Shown: piece after piece, positions 24,001-31,251 of the stretch
How the letters are laid out: each line of letters starts with the position of its first letter
Position numbering within the stretch: the stretch's first letter is position 1
DNA from: Cordylochernes scorpioides
Lineage: Eukaryota > Arthropoda > Arachnida > Pseudoscorpiones > Chernetidae
NCBI GenBank assembly: GCA_030710605.1
Contig: CP092879.1
Location: 79,337,853 to 79,401,852, forward strand
DNA length: 64,000 nucleotides
Direction: 5' to 3'
Program-made: the position numbers and the translations under genes
Notes under the pieces: model-generated
The model's input: the letters and a program-made list of their open reading frames with translations, nothing else
Databases searched by the model: none
Told to the model about the DNA's origin: nothing

Positions 24001-27000
24001 ATTTACATTAAAAAAATGGAAATAAATAAACTAAAATATAGATGATCATGAGGGGGATGTGCCTCGGCGAGTGAGCCTTCTTTCCCAGGCGATGAGCAGG
24101 TCCTCCGGGCAACCCAACCTGTACGAAGTACCGGTAGATGATGGATTTGGCCGACGCCAGGATGGCCTAGTCGTCATCTTCGAGGCCAGACCCGAAAATC
24201 CAGGCCCGCTAGTCAGGGGGTCGCCCGAGGACACTGAAGGCGGGTGTAGGGGTGCAGCTTTCGTTGATCATGGCATACTTTGGTGAATGTCTGACTGTAA
24301 TTTAAGACCGTTCCTAACATGGAAACCTTTGCTGCCGACTCTAGCATGAGTACAGACCTCCGTATCCCTGGAGATAACGGGATACGTTGTGGAGACAAGC
24401 GGAGCAAACATTGAGATATATGGAAGTTGAGGAAACTATCTCTGCGTGGTATTCCTTCAATCCCCGCCTCACGCCGTGTGCTTGCGTCATTTCCGCCAGC
24501 TGGTCCCACAAGGCTGTCACGACCGTCGTTTCACCACCAAACCCCGAGAGGACACCTGTCGACCCCCTTCTCAGTAATCTTCTACAGCCTCGGATTCGAG
24601 AAAAAAAAATCATAAATTTGTATTTTGTTTCCCGGAATGAAGTACAATTGATAAAATGCGTCCAAACAGTTCGGTGAATGTGCCATTTCTCTCAACAGGG
24701 AAGTCTTGCCAGACACTCTGAACACATCTATTCTAAGGGATTAACTATTAAACAAGTTTTTAAAAACGAGTTTATCTTTCTATTAAAAAAAAAAAATTCC
24801 TAGTACATGTGGTACAGGTCATGATAATCATGGTGGGTAGAAGTTGGCGACTGATTTCACTGTAAGGGCATTACATGTCTACACATGTGAAAAGCAGTTC
24901 GACTTTTCACTTACAAATGTGCCAGAGCCCCGTAATTCTCTTTCTATGAAATAATTGTGAACATTATAATTTATAGACTTCTTGTTAAAAATACTCTAGT
25001 AAAAAGCCCCCAAAACCGTGATACAACAACAAAAAACCATTATTAAGGACACCCGTCCCATACAGGATTCTCCCAGATACAGACATAGCAGTTATCTATA
25101 GTAAGTGGAGGTTGACCTTTCTTCTAGTTGGATCCTTCATCTGTCTATTGTCTGTACTGTTTCCAGGAATTTGTGAAAAAGCTAATGTATTGGGTTTTTG
25201 CTTTTCACTACTTTTGCCATCACCATATGGCGAATTCTCTTCATAACCAATCTTTTGATGGAGAATTTCTCTCTCCTCTTCCTCCAGTGCCGGCAATAAA
25301 ACGTTTAATGAGGAAAGTCGTGGCTAAATTCTCTATTGCACAGAGTTCACTCTAAGTTCTTGGAGAGATTTCAATAATAAAACCGCGATCATGTTCCAAA
25401 ATAACTTTGTTAAGTACCGCTCAAAAAGAACACAACACCTAGCTTATGTTGTTTATAATGAAAAATATGAACAGGTTCTTCACAATAAAAGGAAATAAGA
25501 CCTAATCCAAATAATTAATTAGTGTGTGACGTTTCGGTAACAACATTGTTACCATCATCAGACAAAAGAATAAATGAGAAAAAAATATCACAGCAAGTTC
25601 TTAAATAGTACTGTTATCAAGTTTAAACAAGATAACAGATAAGGAGAAACTATTTTAAAGCTAAACCAATGAAACAACTTGGCAGTTAGGTGATGTGTGG
25701 GGAACTTCTAACAGCAGTGACACGTGTGCAGCCGTTCTCCATGCTGGTCGCCATGATGGTGTGGAGCCTTGGAGGCATGCACGTAAGTTATCTCCAGTAG
25801 ATCGCTCTTACCTGGGCTAGCTCACCACTGTGACGATACGTCGTTGTTGTTTAGATTTGTGATTAAATCATTCTATTTATAACCTCACTGCAATGTAAAC
25901 ATACCCTCATGGAGACAAAACATAAGGAAGTTGTATCTTTTATATTATATATGAGAATTGCAGACAATAACTATGAAAGATATTTGATACAAAGTGACCA
26001 TTATTGAAGATACACGAGATAACCAAGTGTGAACAAAATTGCTCCTGTCTTCTTCTTCTTCTTCAAAAAAAGAGACTGGTAATTTCAACTTCCTTAAGTT
26101 TTGTGCATGAGTGTATAATGGAGGGGCATGGCTCATCAGTGGTAAACCCTTACAGTGGTTTCTCCAGTTTCATATCCACACAGCTCTACTATTGTATTAG
26201 GTTTATTGGCTTTCTTAAACCCCCCCACACACTCCCATCCCCTGTGTGTTGTTCTTCTTCAAGAACCCCGTAGACTCTATATGGGACAACTAGGCTCAGT
26301 ACAGTAGCAGAGCACTGATGAGCCAAAACTTCCTGTTGTTTCACTGTGTTTCAGTAAGGTTTTATAGACATCAATAAAGGACGTGCTAAATCTTTTATTT
26401 ATACTAGAAGCTTTCGGGAAAACTATCCTTTCTCAGCTCAGACACACATTGATGATCTCGCAGAAAGAAAAATTTCAATGCGAGCGGAGAAAGGAAAATC
26501 TTCCGAAAGCTTCTCTCTCTTTACTAAAAGCAAAAAAAAAAAGGTTCGGCGTATAAACATATACATATACTCATGGACAAAATTTAAGATATTTGTACCT
26601 TACATGCTAAGAGATAGAACTTCCTTAAGTTTTGTCCATGAGAGTATATTGATTATCTCGTGTGTCTTCAATAAAGGTCACTGTAATATCTCTCAGAGTT
26701 ATTGTCTGAATCCCGATATAAATGGTAAAAGGTACAACTTTCTTAAGCCCATGAGTGTATCTTTCAGAGTTATTGTCTGAATCCCGATATACATGGTAAA
26801 AGCTACAACTTCCTTAAGTCCATGAGTGTATCTTTCAGAGTTATTGTCTAAATCCCGAAATATATGGTAAAATGTACAACTTCCGTAAGTCCATGAGTGT
26901 ACTTTCAGAGTTATTGTCTAAATCGATATACATGGTTAAATGTACAACTTCCTTAAGTCTATGAGTGTATCTTTCAGAGTTATTGTCTGAATCCCGATAT

Positions 27001-27510
27001 ACATGGTAAAAGGTACAACTTCCTTAAGTCCATGAGTGTATCTTTCAGAGTTATTGTCTGAATCCCGATATACATGGTAAAAGATACAACTTCCTTAAGT
27101 TTTGTCCATGAGTGTATATACACTTGGTAATAAAGGTCACTTTAATATCTTTCAGAGTTATTGTCTGAATACCCATATACATGGTAATAGGTACAACTTC
27201 CTTAAGTTCTGTCCATGAGTGTATACACACTTGGTTATCTCGTGTATCTTCAATAAAGATCACTCTAATATATTTCAGAGATATTGTCTGAATACCGATA
27301 TAAGTGCTGAAAGGTACAACTTCCTTAAGTCCATGAGTAGAGTAGTTTGATTGCTCACAGTTCCCGCCGAGCTGTGTAATTAAAGTAGTCCCTCCTCTGG
27401 ACTAATACTGTCTGTCGGTCCAGACCTACGGACTTCTGTGCGTGCTGTCGGAGTACCAGATCCTACGGGACACCATGGAGCCCCCGTTCATCTACCTGGC
27501 TTCTCCCTGA
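8950..27510 (+). CDS. Four-pass membrane protein, C-terminal 139 residues (5 exons)
   Basis: Exons 8950-9043, 22079-22164, 23703-23804, 25732-25782 and 27424-27510 join in phase (1/2 split glycine, then phase 0 three times) and end in TGA. Predicted residues: hydrophobic segment 1 (about 1-15), an acidic loop with two Phe-Gly-type turns (about 17-31), segment 2 (about 37-57), segment 3 (about 65-92), segment 4 spanning the last two exons (about 96-120), then a short tail ending IYLASP. This is a tetraspan topology. It recalls small arthropod tetraspan families (DUF4728/Pasiflora-type) from memory, but I cannot assign a family. The N-terminal exon is not found. GC-rich exons stand out from AT-rich introns. 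Confidence 0.75.
9315..9786. mobile_element. MITE family A with nested insertion
   Basis: TIRs begin CACTCATGGACAAAACTT at 9315 and end with gttttgtcaatgaggg at 9786, both flanked by TA. The internal sequence is interrupted at about 9383-9648 by unrelated DNA that includes a run of about 18 G (near 9566-9583). The insert has no terminal structure I recognise. Confidence 0.75.
10590..10720. repeat. Dispersed repeat family B
   Basis: Copy of a family defined by ctactgcccttactgcaatg, ggcctggctcatcagtggtg, aaccctcccagcggttt and gccagtttaatctacca. Other copies lie near 26118-26200, 31938-32277 (two, inverted), 51325-51405, 54170-54300, 54770-54960, 60300-60400, 61140-61262 and 61355-61530. No coding capacity; class unknown (SINE or MITE). 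Confidence 0.75.
11400..11525 (+). repeat. LINE 3' tail
   Basis: Ends gaggccctaaataaaggct followed by a (TTG)n run of about 7 units, the usual look of a 5'-truncated non-LTR retrotransposon tail with a microsatellite 3' end. No coding sequence remains. Confidence 0.55.
11574..12500. repeat. 154-bp tandem array, about 6 copies
   Basis: The phrase gaggacgtcctggtaaacc recurs at 11574, 11728, 11882, 12036, 12190 and 12344, a strict 154-bp period. Copies differ by scattered substitutions. Short open frames in it repeat with the unit and are not genes. Confidence 0.95.
12700..12860. mobile_element. MITE family A, truncated
   Basis: Left TIR (ctcatggtgacaaaacttaa) and internal sequence are present; the right end degenerates after the cctgtctcctt-type segment. 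No target duplication visible. Confidence 0.65.
12861..15000. other. Unassigned intronic DNA
   Basis: AT-rich with short fragments of the AGCTTTCGGGC / cccttctacaggag hairpin motif (about 13840-13880). An open frame of 91 codons at 13226-13501 has no recognised domain. I see no splice-bounded exon. Confidence 0.35.
15120..15500 (+). mobile_element. Family C element carrying a hammerhead motif
   Basis: Inverted ends GGGCGCCTCTCCCGTCAAAA (15184 onward) and the reverse complement ending near 15466, flanked by TA on both sides, with further inverted flanking sequence (gccgggatgaaattgatc) to the left. The interior holds a full hammerhead-like motif (15291-15341) and the block cggcctcgggtcggtgac in inverse. 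Relatives or fragments lie at 9840-9980, 16780-16860, 20770-20890, 21777-21900, 30090-30340 and 51470-51740. No protein is encoded. Confidence 0.7.
15291..15341 (+). ncRNA. Hammerhead-ribozyme-like motif
   Basis: In order: stem I 5' strand (15291-15300), CTGATGA (15301-15307), stem II GGGC/GCCC with loop CATTA (15308-15320), GAAA (15321-15324), stem III ACC/GGT with a 2-nt loop (15324-15331), cleavage-site C at 15332, then stem I 3' strand TCTAGGTGG (15333-15341). Stem I pairs over 8-9 bp with one bulged T and one G-T pair. Every invariant core residue of the family is present. This is a type I arrangement with a minimal stem III, as in schistosome and Penelope-associated hammerheads. Activity is inferred. 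Confidence 0.7.
15950..16740 (-). pseudogene. LINE fragment (RT C-terminal region), split by a MITE
   Basis: Reading leftward, 16474-16081 encodes about 130 codons ending in a zinc-knuckle-like motif (CYFCNVGIQDNLVHYLFHC) and a stop at 16081. A 3' UTR and a (TTTGTT)n tail follow to about 15955. The frame appears to continue on the other side of the MITE inserted at 16475-16670 (RPRLNNQLDNIL at about 16671-16710) before a stop. It is a 5'-truncated non-LTR retrotransposon; the clade is not certain. The tail phrase tttattaagacac...gtcttac recurs near 25040 and 55860. Confidence 0.7.
16475..16670. mobile_element. MITE family A inserted in a LINE
   Basis: CACTCATAGACAAAACTTAA at the left end and CTTAAGTTGTGTCCATGAGT at the right, with internal sequence typical of the family. 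It interrupts the LINE frame described above and is therefore younger than it. Confidence 0.8.
16990..17432 (-). repeat. Dispersed repeat family D, inverted copy
   Basis: Near-identical in reverse complement to 39571-39985. It starts (reading -) with CTAGCCGAATGACCCGGGCA and includes two inverted blocks around cctatgtgctttatctgtct. Related heads begin at 17933 and 18621. Non-coding. Confidence 0.8.
17533..17925. repeat. Hairpin repeat disrupted by a SINE-like insertion
   Basis: The outer parts (17533-17636 and 17814-17925) are imperfect inverted repeats of the GAGCTTTC/ctacaggag hairpin type. Between them sits a 177-bp insert flanked by 17-bp direct repeats. Confidence 0.65.
17637..17813 (+). 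mobile_element. SINE-like retroposon with target duplication
   Basis: The insert starts TGTGTCGCTGGAGACCCGCT and ends GTCAATAAAATTATTTTAAT(TG). The sequence TCTACAGGAGTAAAAAA occurs immediately on both sides (17618 and 17814), a 17-bp duplication as made by LINE machinery. A longer relative occupies 56550-56640 plus 56830-56920. Confidence 0.7.
17933..18612 (+). repeat. Family D-type repeat
   Basis: Head actagcggatgtacccggct, tail ggacagacacacacacacat followed by tatatata. This head/tail combination matches the next element. Confidence 0.6.
18621..19176 (+). repeat. Family D-type repeat containing a tRNA gene
   Basis: Head ctaggcgaatgacccggctt, tail aaacagacagacattgactt followed by tatatatatag. 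The interior includes the tRNA-Gly gene at 18881-18951. No protein coding. Confidence 0.6.
18881..18951 (-). tRNA. tRNA-Gly (anticodon GCC)
   Basis: A 71-nt cloverleaf on the - strand. It has D-arm GGTTCAGTGGTAGAAT, anticodon GCC at 18919-18917, T-arm GGGTTCGATCC, and discriminator A at 18881. Nine T residues follow immediately (18880-18872), a strong RNA polymerase III terminator. The one flaw is a C-A mismatch in the acceptor stem where the standard gene has C-G; this fits CpG decay. It may be functional or an early pseudogene. Confidence 0.85.
19723..19884. mobile_element. MITE family A, short copy
   Basis: Begins CACTCATG after TA and ends CCATGAGCG before TA. The interior has the gacacacgagataaccaag block. 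Internal deletions shorten it to 162 bp. Confidence 0.7.
21155..21270. repeat. Interleaved inverted repeats (A-B-A'-B')
   Basis: Segment A 21155-21183 pairs with A' 21211-21239 (29 bp, perfect). Segment B 21183-21204 pairs with B' 21249-21270 (22 bp, one mismatch). The phrase catgtatctcat flanks the whole on both sides. See findings. Confidence 0.85.
21777..21862. mobile_element. Family C short palindromic element
   Basis: GGTCGCCTCTCCCGTCAAAA at the left and its near-complement ending gagaggcgacc at the right, separated by about 25 bp. An internally deleted family C copy without the hammerhead. Confidence 0.7.
22079..22164 (+). CDS. Four-pass protein exon, residues 32-60
   Basis: Acceptor GTGCAG|GT, donor AAC|GTAAGT. 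It encodes TRRVAAVLCALSLAMV... ending GYGLQN, a clear membrane helix. The first two bases complete the split glycine from the exon at 9043. Confidence 0.8.
22150..22290 (+). repeat. Tandem duplication of an exon end and splice donor
   Basis: Unit 1 (22150-22210) covers the last exon bases and the donor, unit 2 (22211-22278) repeats it, and a third is truncated. In unit 2 the donor reads agaac|taagt, so the G of GT is lost. Confidence 0.8.
22491..22706. mobile_element. MITE family A
   Basis: Both TIRs present (CTCTCATGGACAAAACTTAA ... GTTTTGTCCATGAGTG). About 216 bp. Confidence 0.8.
22967..23129. repeat. Hairpin repeat (palindrome)
   Basis: Arms aaatcgtgagggggaaaagt... and the inverse ...cccctcacgattt, with a GAGCTTTCGAG / ctacaggag centre. 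Same design as 17533-17925. Confidence 0.75.
23289..23478. mobile_element. Mariner-like MITE
   Basis: Ends caaggttgatccataagttcg and cgaacttttgggacaac resemble mariner TIRs. A better-preserved copy lies at 55409-55591. The AT-rich interior (aatgtctttgtattatgta) is shared by both. Confidence 0.75.
23703..23804 (+). CDS. Four-pass protein exon, residues 61-94
   Basis: Acceptor TACAG|AAC, donor AAC|GTAAGT; phase 0 at both ends, 34 codons. It encodes NCRKLLVPWLVG followed by a helix ending in VIGVHFTN. Confidence 0.85.
23976..24650. other. GC-rich segment of unknown nature
   Basis: Markedly GC-richer than its surroundings, with several overlapping frames of 60-98 codons on both strands (for example 24213-24509 and 24341-24613, -; 24387-24677, +). 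No frame shows a domain I recognise and none is bounded by matching splice sites. It may be a decayed retroelement coding region. Confidence 0.35.
25488..25580. repeat. Single arm of the 387-625 palindrome family
   Basis: Shares ggaaataagacctaatccaa, tagtgtgtgacgtttc and catcatcagacaaaag with the palindrome. On - it reads CTGATGATGGTAACA, loop, TGTTACCGAAAC, with a perfect 7-bp stem II. Confidence 0.7.
25732..25782 (+). CDS. Four-pass protein exon, residues 95-111
   Basis: Acceptor GTGCAG|CCG chosen because the upstream AG sites give an in-frame stop; donor CAC|GTAAGT. 17 codons in phase 0 (PFSMLVAMMVWSLGGMH), the first half of the last helix. Confidence 0.7.
25914..26113. mobile_element. 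MITE family A
   Basis: Left end CCCTCATGGAGACAAAACAT after TA, right end ttttgtgcatgagtg before TA. Interior typical. Confidence 0.8.
26566..27340. repeat. MITE A-derived tandem array
   Basis: Seven or more copies of a roughly 75-bp unit (tatctttcagagttattgtc, tgaatcccgatatacatggt, acttccttaagtccatgagtg), flanked by longer pieces of the same MITE. The units carry the right MITE end only. Confidence 0.85.
27424..27510 (+). CDS. Four-pass protein last exon, residues 112-139 and stop
   Basis: Acceptor TCCAG|ACC, TGA at 27508-27510. It encodes TYGLLCVLSEYQILRD and a short Pro-rich tail. A candidate polyadenylation signal AATAAA is at 29577-29582; another lies near 29243. The 3' end is therefore uncertain. 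Confidence 0.85.
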   Translation, partial: TYGLLCVLSEYQILRDTMEPPFIYLASP

Positions 27511-28387
27511 CTTCACCTCACTGTGTCCCCATCTGTCATCCACATGTCTATAGAAGGAACTTCACCTGACAATGTTTGCTAGTGTTTTTACCGCAAATAT
27601 TTAAACCTACGAAATCTTCAAACCGCGATAACTTTATAGCAGATCACTTATTGTAAATGACGTTTGTCCATGAGTGTATACAGTATATGTCCATCAAGAC
27701 AGTGGTAGTTCCTTTATCAAGTTGGGTGTTTATAAGTTTTTACTCTCTCACTTAAATATTTGATGGTTATCATTTCAAACGAGGCAGAGCTTCTTCCTCT
27801 GTGGCGGTCACCAGCGTCAGAATAGCCAGCGCGGCCACAAAGAAGAATTAACAGCTGTGTGACGTGTGGTAAAAAGAGTAAAAAACCTTAATATTCACCA
27901 AATTTGGTAAAGAAGCTGCCACTGTTATAATGAACAAGACATATATTGCTGTAAAATATTTTATTTATTGGATGACGTATATACATATGCGATATACATA
28001 TGCAAATTTTCTTTATTAGAATTGGGAGAATAGTTGGTTCAGATAGTTCCCCCCACAAACTAAATGTACAGTAGTTGAACATTTACCTAGCCGTGTCACT
28101 TAGATGGCGTATCCTAGTTTCTTAAATATATCACATTTCTTCAGCTTTCATCTTTATTTCAAGACACATCACGACATGATTCTCCATGTCTATGAGAATA
28201 TACAAAGGCTTGTTATACACGTTGTTATGTAAATTTATTCACTAGGTATATGCAAATTAACGCGAGTTGTCACGCCATGTTTAAAGGCACTCCGTGTGGT
28301 TGTTTCTGTTTTAAACTCGCACACAGCTGTCGGATATTGAGTGGAGACACCGGTGCTACTGAGGTCTAGCCGCTCTGTATGCAAATA

Positions 28388-28563
28388 CAGTAGAACCTAC
28401 CATGTAAAGGAAACCTAGTTGCATAGCCAAAGTGTCCTATAGGAAGAGGTGTCCTCTTACTGGAGAGTTGCGAAATTGTGAAAATGGTAATTTTGCAAAT
28501 GAAAACTGTCCTTTATGGATAGGTGTCTGCTAGCGGGGTGTCCACTAAAGGGAGGTTCTACTG
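28388..28563. mobile_element. Tigger/pogo-like MITE
   Basis: Ends CAGTAGAACCTACC and the inverse GGAGGTTCTACTG, flanked by TA on both sides. 176 bp, non-coding. A related end (CAGTTAAACCTGTC) begins at 32529. Confidence 0.8.
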
Positions 28564-30089
28564 TAATACTTTGTGACAAGTGCAGGACACGTTGAGTGTC
28601 GCCAAGGTAGCATGACATCCTTCAGACATCTCTCTCTCTAGTCCAGTACACAATCATCTATCTCGTATAACTTCGACGGCATTCCTTTGTTCAGCGCCAA
28701 ACATGAAGCACTTCCCGCCAGAAGTCAGACGCCATTTATTCGAGAGAAATAAACAATTTCTCTTTTTTTTTTACATTAAAGACAACAGGTCTCTTGGCGA
28801 AGTTTTATCTTTTTATTTTTTTTTTGGGAAATATGCAACTTTTCTAACACGACGATTCTACTACTGGTCGTCTGTTAAATATAAGATTCACTGAAAGCCT
28901 GGACAGTGTGTAGCCAAATAGGATTTATAAAAATGAATAAATAGTTCTCACAGAATATATCCGTCTACAGTGAAGCCAAACCTACCTTGAGTAATAATAC
29001 AAACTGCCTTCTCTTTTGTTATCTTGGTTATCACTGCCTTCTATATCCGAATCTTTAGTGAAATTTTGACCAATTTTTTAATATTCTTTTTTTTTTTATA
29101 GAAAGACTTGCAGGGATGATTCTACTATATCTTATAATAAACGAGCTTGTTTTATAACCCCAATTTTATTTCGATTGCCATGTACTGTCTAGTGTCGGCA
29201 AGCTGCGAGACACATGCGGATGTGAAGCGATGTGTAGAGTACTCTCAGAAATAAAATCTTTATACAAGTGCTATTTATTGTTGGCAAGAAAAACATTTTT
29301 GGCTCCTTAAAACTTTGAAATTTTGTGATTTTTGACTCTTCCGCCTCAAAAGATTGCCGACCACTGATCTAGGGTACTGTATACACCTATACTTACCTAG
29401 GCATGTTTGTTCAGTGTTAGAATGTAGGATGCATCCTGGATAGATTGTGATACATACACACAGTTTAACGACACTGCCTTCATACGTCACGTGTAGAGGA
29501 ATGTTGTTCTACCAGCACGACCTCAGCTGATATGTAAATAGAGCGCTATATGTAAATATGTTGTTGTACGTGTGTAAATAAACCATTGCCCAGCATCTCG
29601 TGTGTTTTCTTCTTATGTAGCCGTAGTTGTGGCGTCAACATTACATCATATTTAGCACCTTCTATCGGCGAATTTTGTTAACGCTTGGGTTTTTTTTACA
29701 AATGTATTTCTAGACGCCGTATATACGACAATTTTATACAGTTCTAGAAGCTGTTGTTTCATTATACATCTTGTAGTATTCCTTAGCAAATGTACAGAAT
29801 ATTTAAAAAAAATCAGCCTATATCTGTCTTGAGATTAAACTGGCGAAACCGCTGGGAGGATTTATCAGTGATGACCCATACCCTTTATTTTCAATTATTT
29901 TTTTTTACATAATGGCATGTCTGTAGAAATAAGTTTCACATTAAAGCCGCGTTAAAAATTTGCATCTATTCCAACTATTAATACTCTTGGTGTGGTTTGA
30001 TAACAAGACATTTCAGCAAGGTATCAGTCTGACACTGTTGCATATCTCCTCCAATGTAAACTTGGAGACACTGGATTGACTTGTCTATA

Positions 30090-30340
30090 AAAATAAAGGT
30101 CACCTCTCCCGTCAAAATAGACGTCAAAGATAGACGTCATCTATTGACCGTCGCCGCAAACTAGCGACCTCAGGTCGGCGACAAAGCCACAACACCAGCT
30201 TTTGCAAAGTGAAAAGCATCCACCTAGAAACCATGGTTTCGGGCTAATGGCCCTCGTCAGTCTAGGACGTAACTTTATTCCATGAGATCCACACGGATCA
30301 CCACCTGCCAAATAGATGTTTAGCTGGCAAGGTAAAATCT
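30090..30340 (-). mobile_element. Family C element fragment with hammerhead motif
   Basis: Left end aaaggtcacctctcccgtca; shares the cgacaaagccacaacaccag block with the other family C copies. The opposite end is not clear. Confidence 0.65.
30221..30268 (-). ncRNA. Hammerhead-ribozyme-like motif
   Basis: On -: stem I CCTAGA (30266-30261), CTGACGA (30260-30254), stem II GGGC/GCCC with an ATTA-type loop (30253-30241), GAAA (30240-30237), stem III ACC/GGT, position 17 = T (30229), stem I TCTAGG (30228-30223), a perfect 6-bp pair. Position 7 is C and position 17 is T, both tolerated in the family consensus. Cleavage after T would be slower than after C. Confidence 0.65.
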
Positions 30341-31047
30341 ATGGTCAAAATACTGGGTTGATTGGTGTTGTATCCATGTCAACACCCGGTGATAAATCGA
30401 CAAACAGGGTTACAAATTTACATCTACTTCAGTTATTAACACTCCTGGTGTGATAAGACATTTCAGCAAGACATCAGTTTAACACTGTTGCATATCTCCT
30501 AGTTTATAATGAAAACTTGGAGACATTGGGGTGTTGTATCCATGGCAACACTTGGTGACAAAACGATTAGCAGCGATAGAGGACAGAACATCCGCTAGAT
30601 GCCGCCAGTAATCAACAACAGTGTACTCAGTCAGTATCAGAAAGGTTTGCCCCATGTGTTTATTCATCTAACTACCATCAGACCTCTCGTCTGGGAGGCA
30701 TTTGCCATCATCGTGGGGCTCCTGACCTGCAAGGCTGGGTCTTCGGGCGAGGCTTAGATAACGACGCCTTGGCTATCCTGTCGTTTGCCAAGACACGCCA
30801 AGACAAGTATTATCTCAACATTGAACTGAGAGTCCATGTCTGGAGGAGGACAAGATGGAACCCTTCCCTAGAACAGCTGTATGTATTATGATGCACTAGC
30901 GCGCCATCTGTTATGAAAATTCGAAACTATTTTAGAGAGAGACGCGGTAAGGCCAGTAGAAATTGTTTAATTTCAAAAAGAATCTTACGTGTCTAAAATT
31001 GTTTAGAATTTTTCTATATTTAATCATCAAATTATAAATAATTTCAT

Positions 31048-31053
31048 TTTATT
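31048..31053 (-). promoter_or_regulatory. Candidate polyadenylation signal of the TRPV gene
   Basis: AATAAA on the - strand, about 67 bp past the TGA at 31120 and followed by T-rich sequence. Confidence 0.5.
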
Positions 31054-31119
31054 TGTTTAATTTCTCTTTAATTTTTGTAACAATGGACTAAGAGAATGTA
31101 AATAAAATATTTTGAAATG

Positions 31120-31251
31120 TCAGCCGCGTGGTTTCCTGGCAGGACTGCTGGGGGACGTCATGGGATTGGCTCCCTGACTCTTGCGACGTCGGAATTCCAG
31201 GTGGGCGTTCTTCAGTTCTTCCAGGACCTTGAGTTCTTCCTTCTCTTCCTC
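31120..31251 (-). CDS. nan: TRPV exon M: C-terminal tail, residues 607-649 and stop
   Basis: Acceptor TTCCAG|GAG. Encodes a charged helix ([20 protein letters not shown]), a basic patch RRRK, and a Ser/Pro-rich end, then TGA (31122-31120). Phase 0 with exon L. Confidence 0.85.
   Translation of the reverse strand, partial: EEEKEELKVLEELKNAHLEFRRRKSQGANPMTSPSSPARKPRG

Larger units (their letters stand above)
27511..31119. other. Convergent intergenic DNA
   Basis: Holds the probable 3' UTR of the four-pass gene, a Tigger-like MITE (28388-28563), family B and C repeats and a hammerhead-like motif (30221-30268). No convincing coding exon. Confidence 0.5.

Noticed and set aside
24046..24613. GC-rich frames as exons of the four-pass gene
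   Set aside because: The flanking exons already join in phase 0, and no frame here is bounded by acceptor and donor in a compatible phase.
28703..28894. 63-codon + frame starting MKHFPPEVRRHLFERN
   Set aside because: It becomes poly-Phe from T runs, has no domain and no splice or polyadenylation context.
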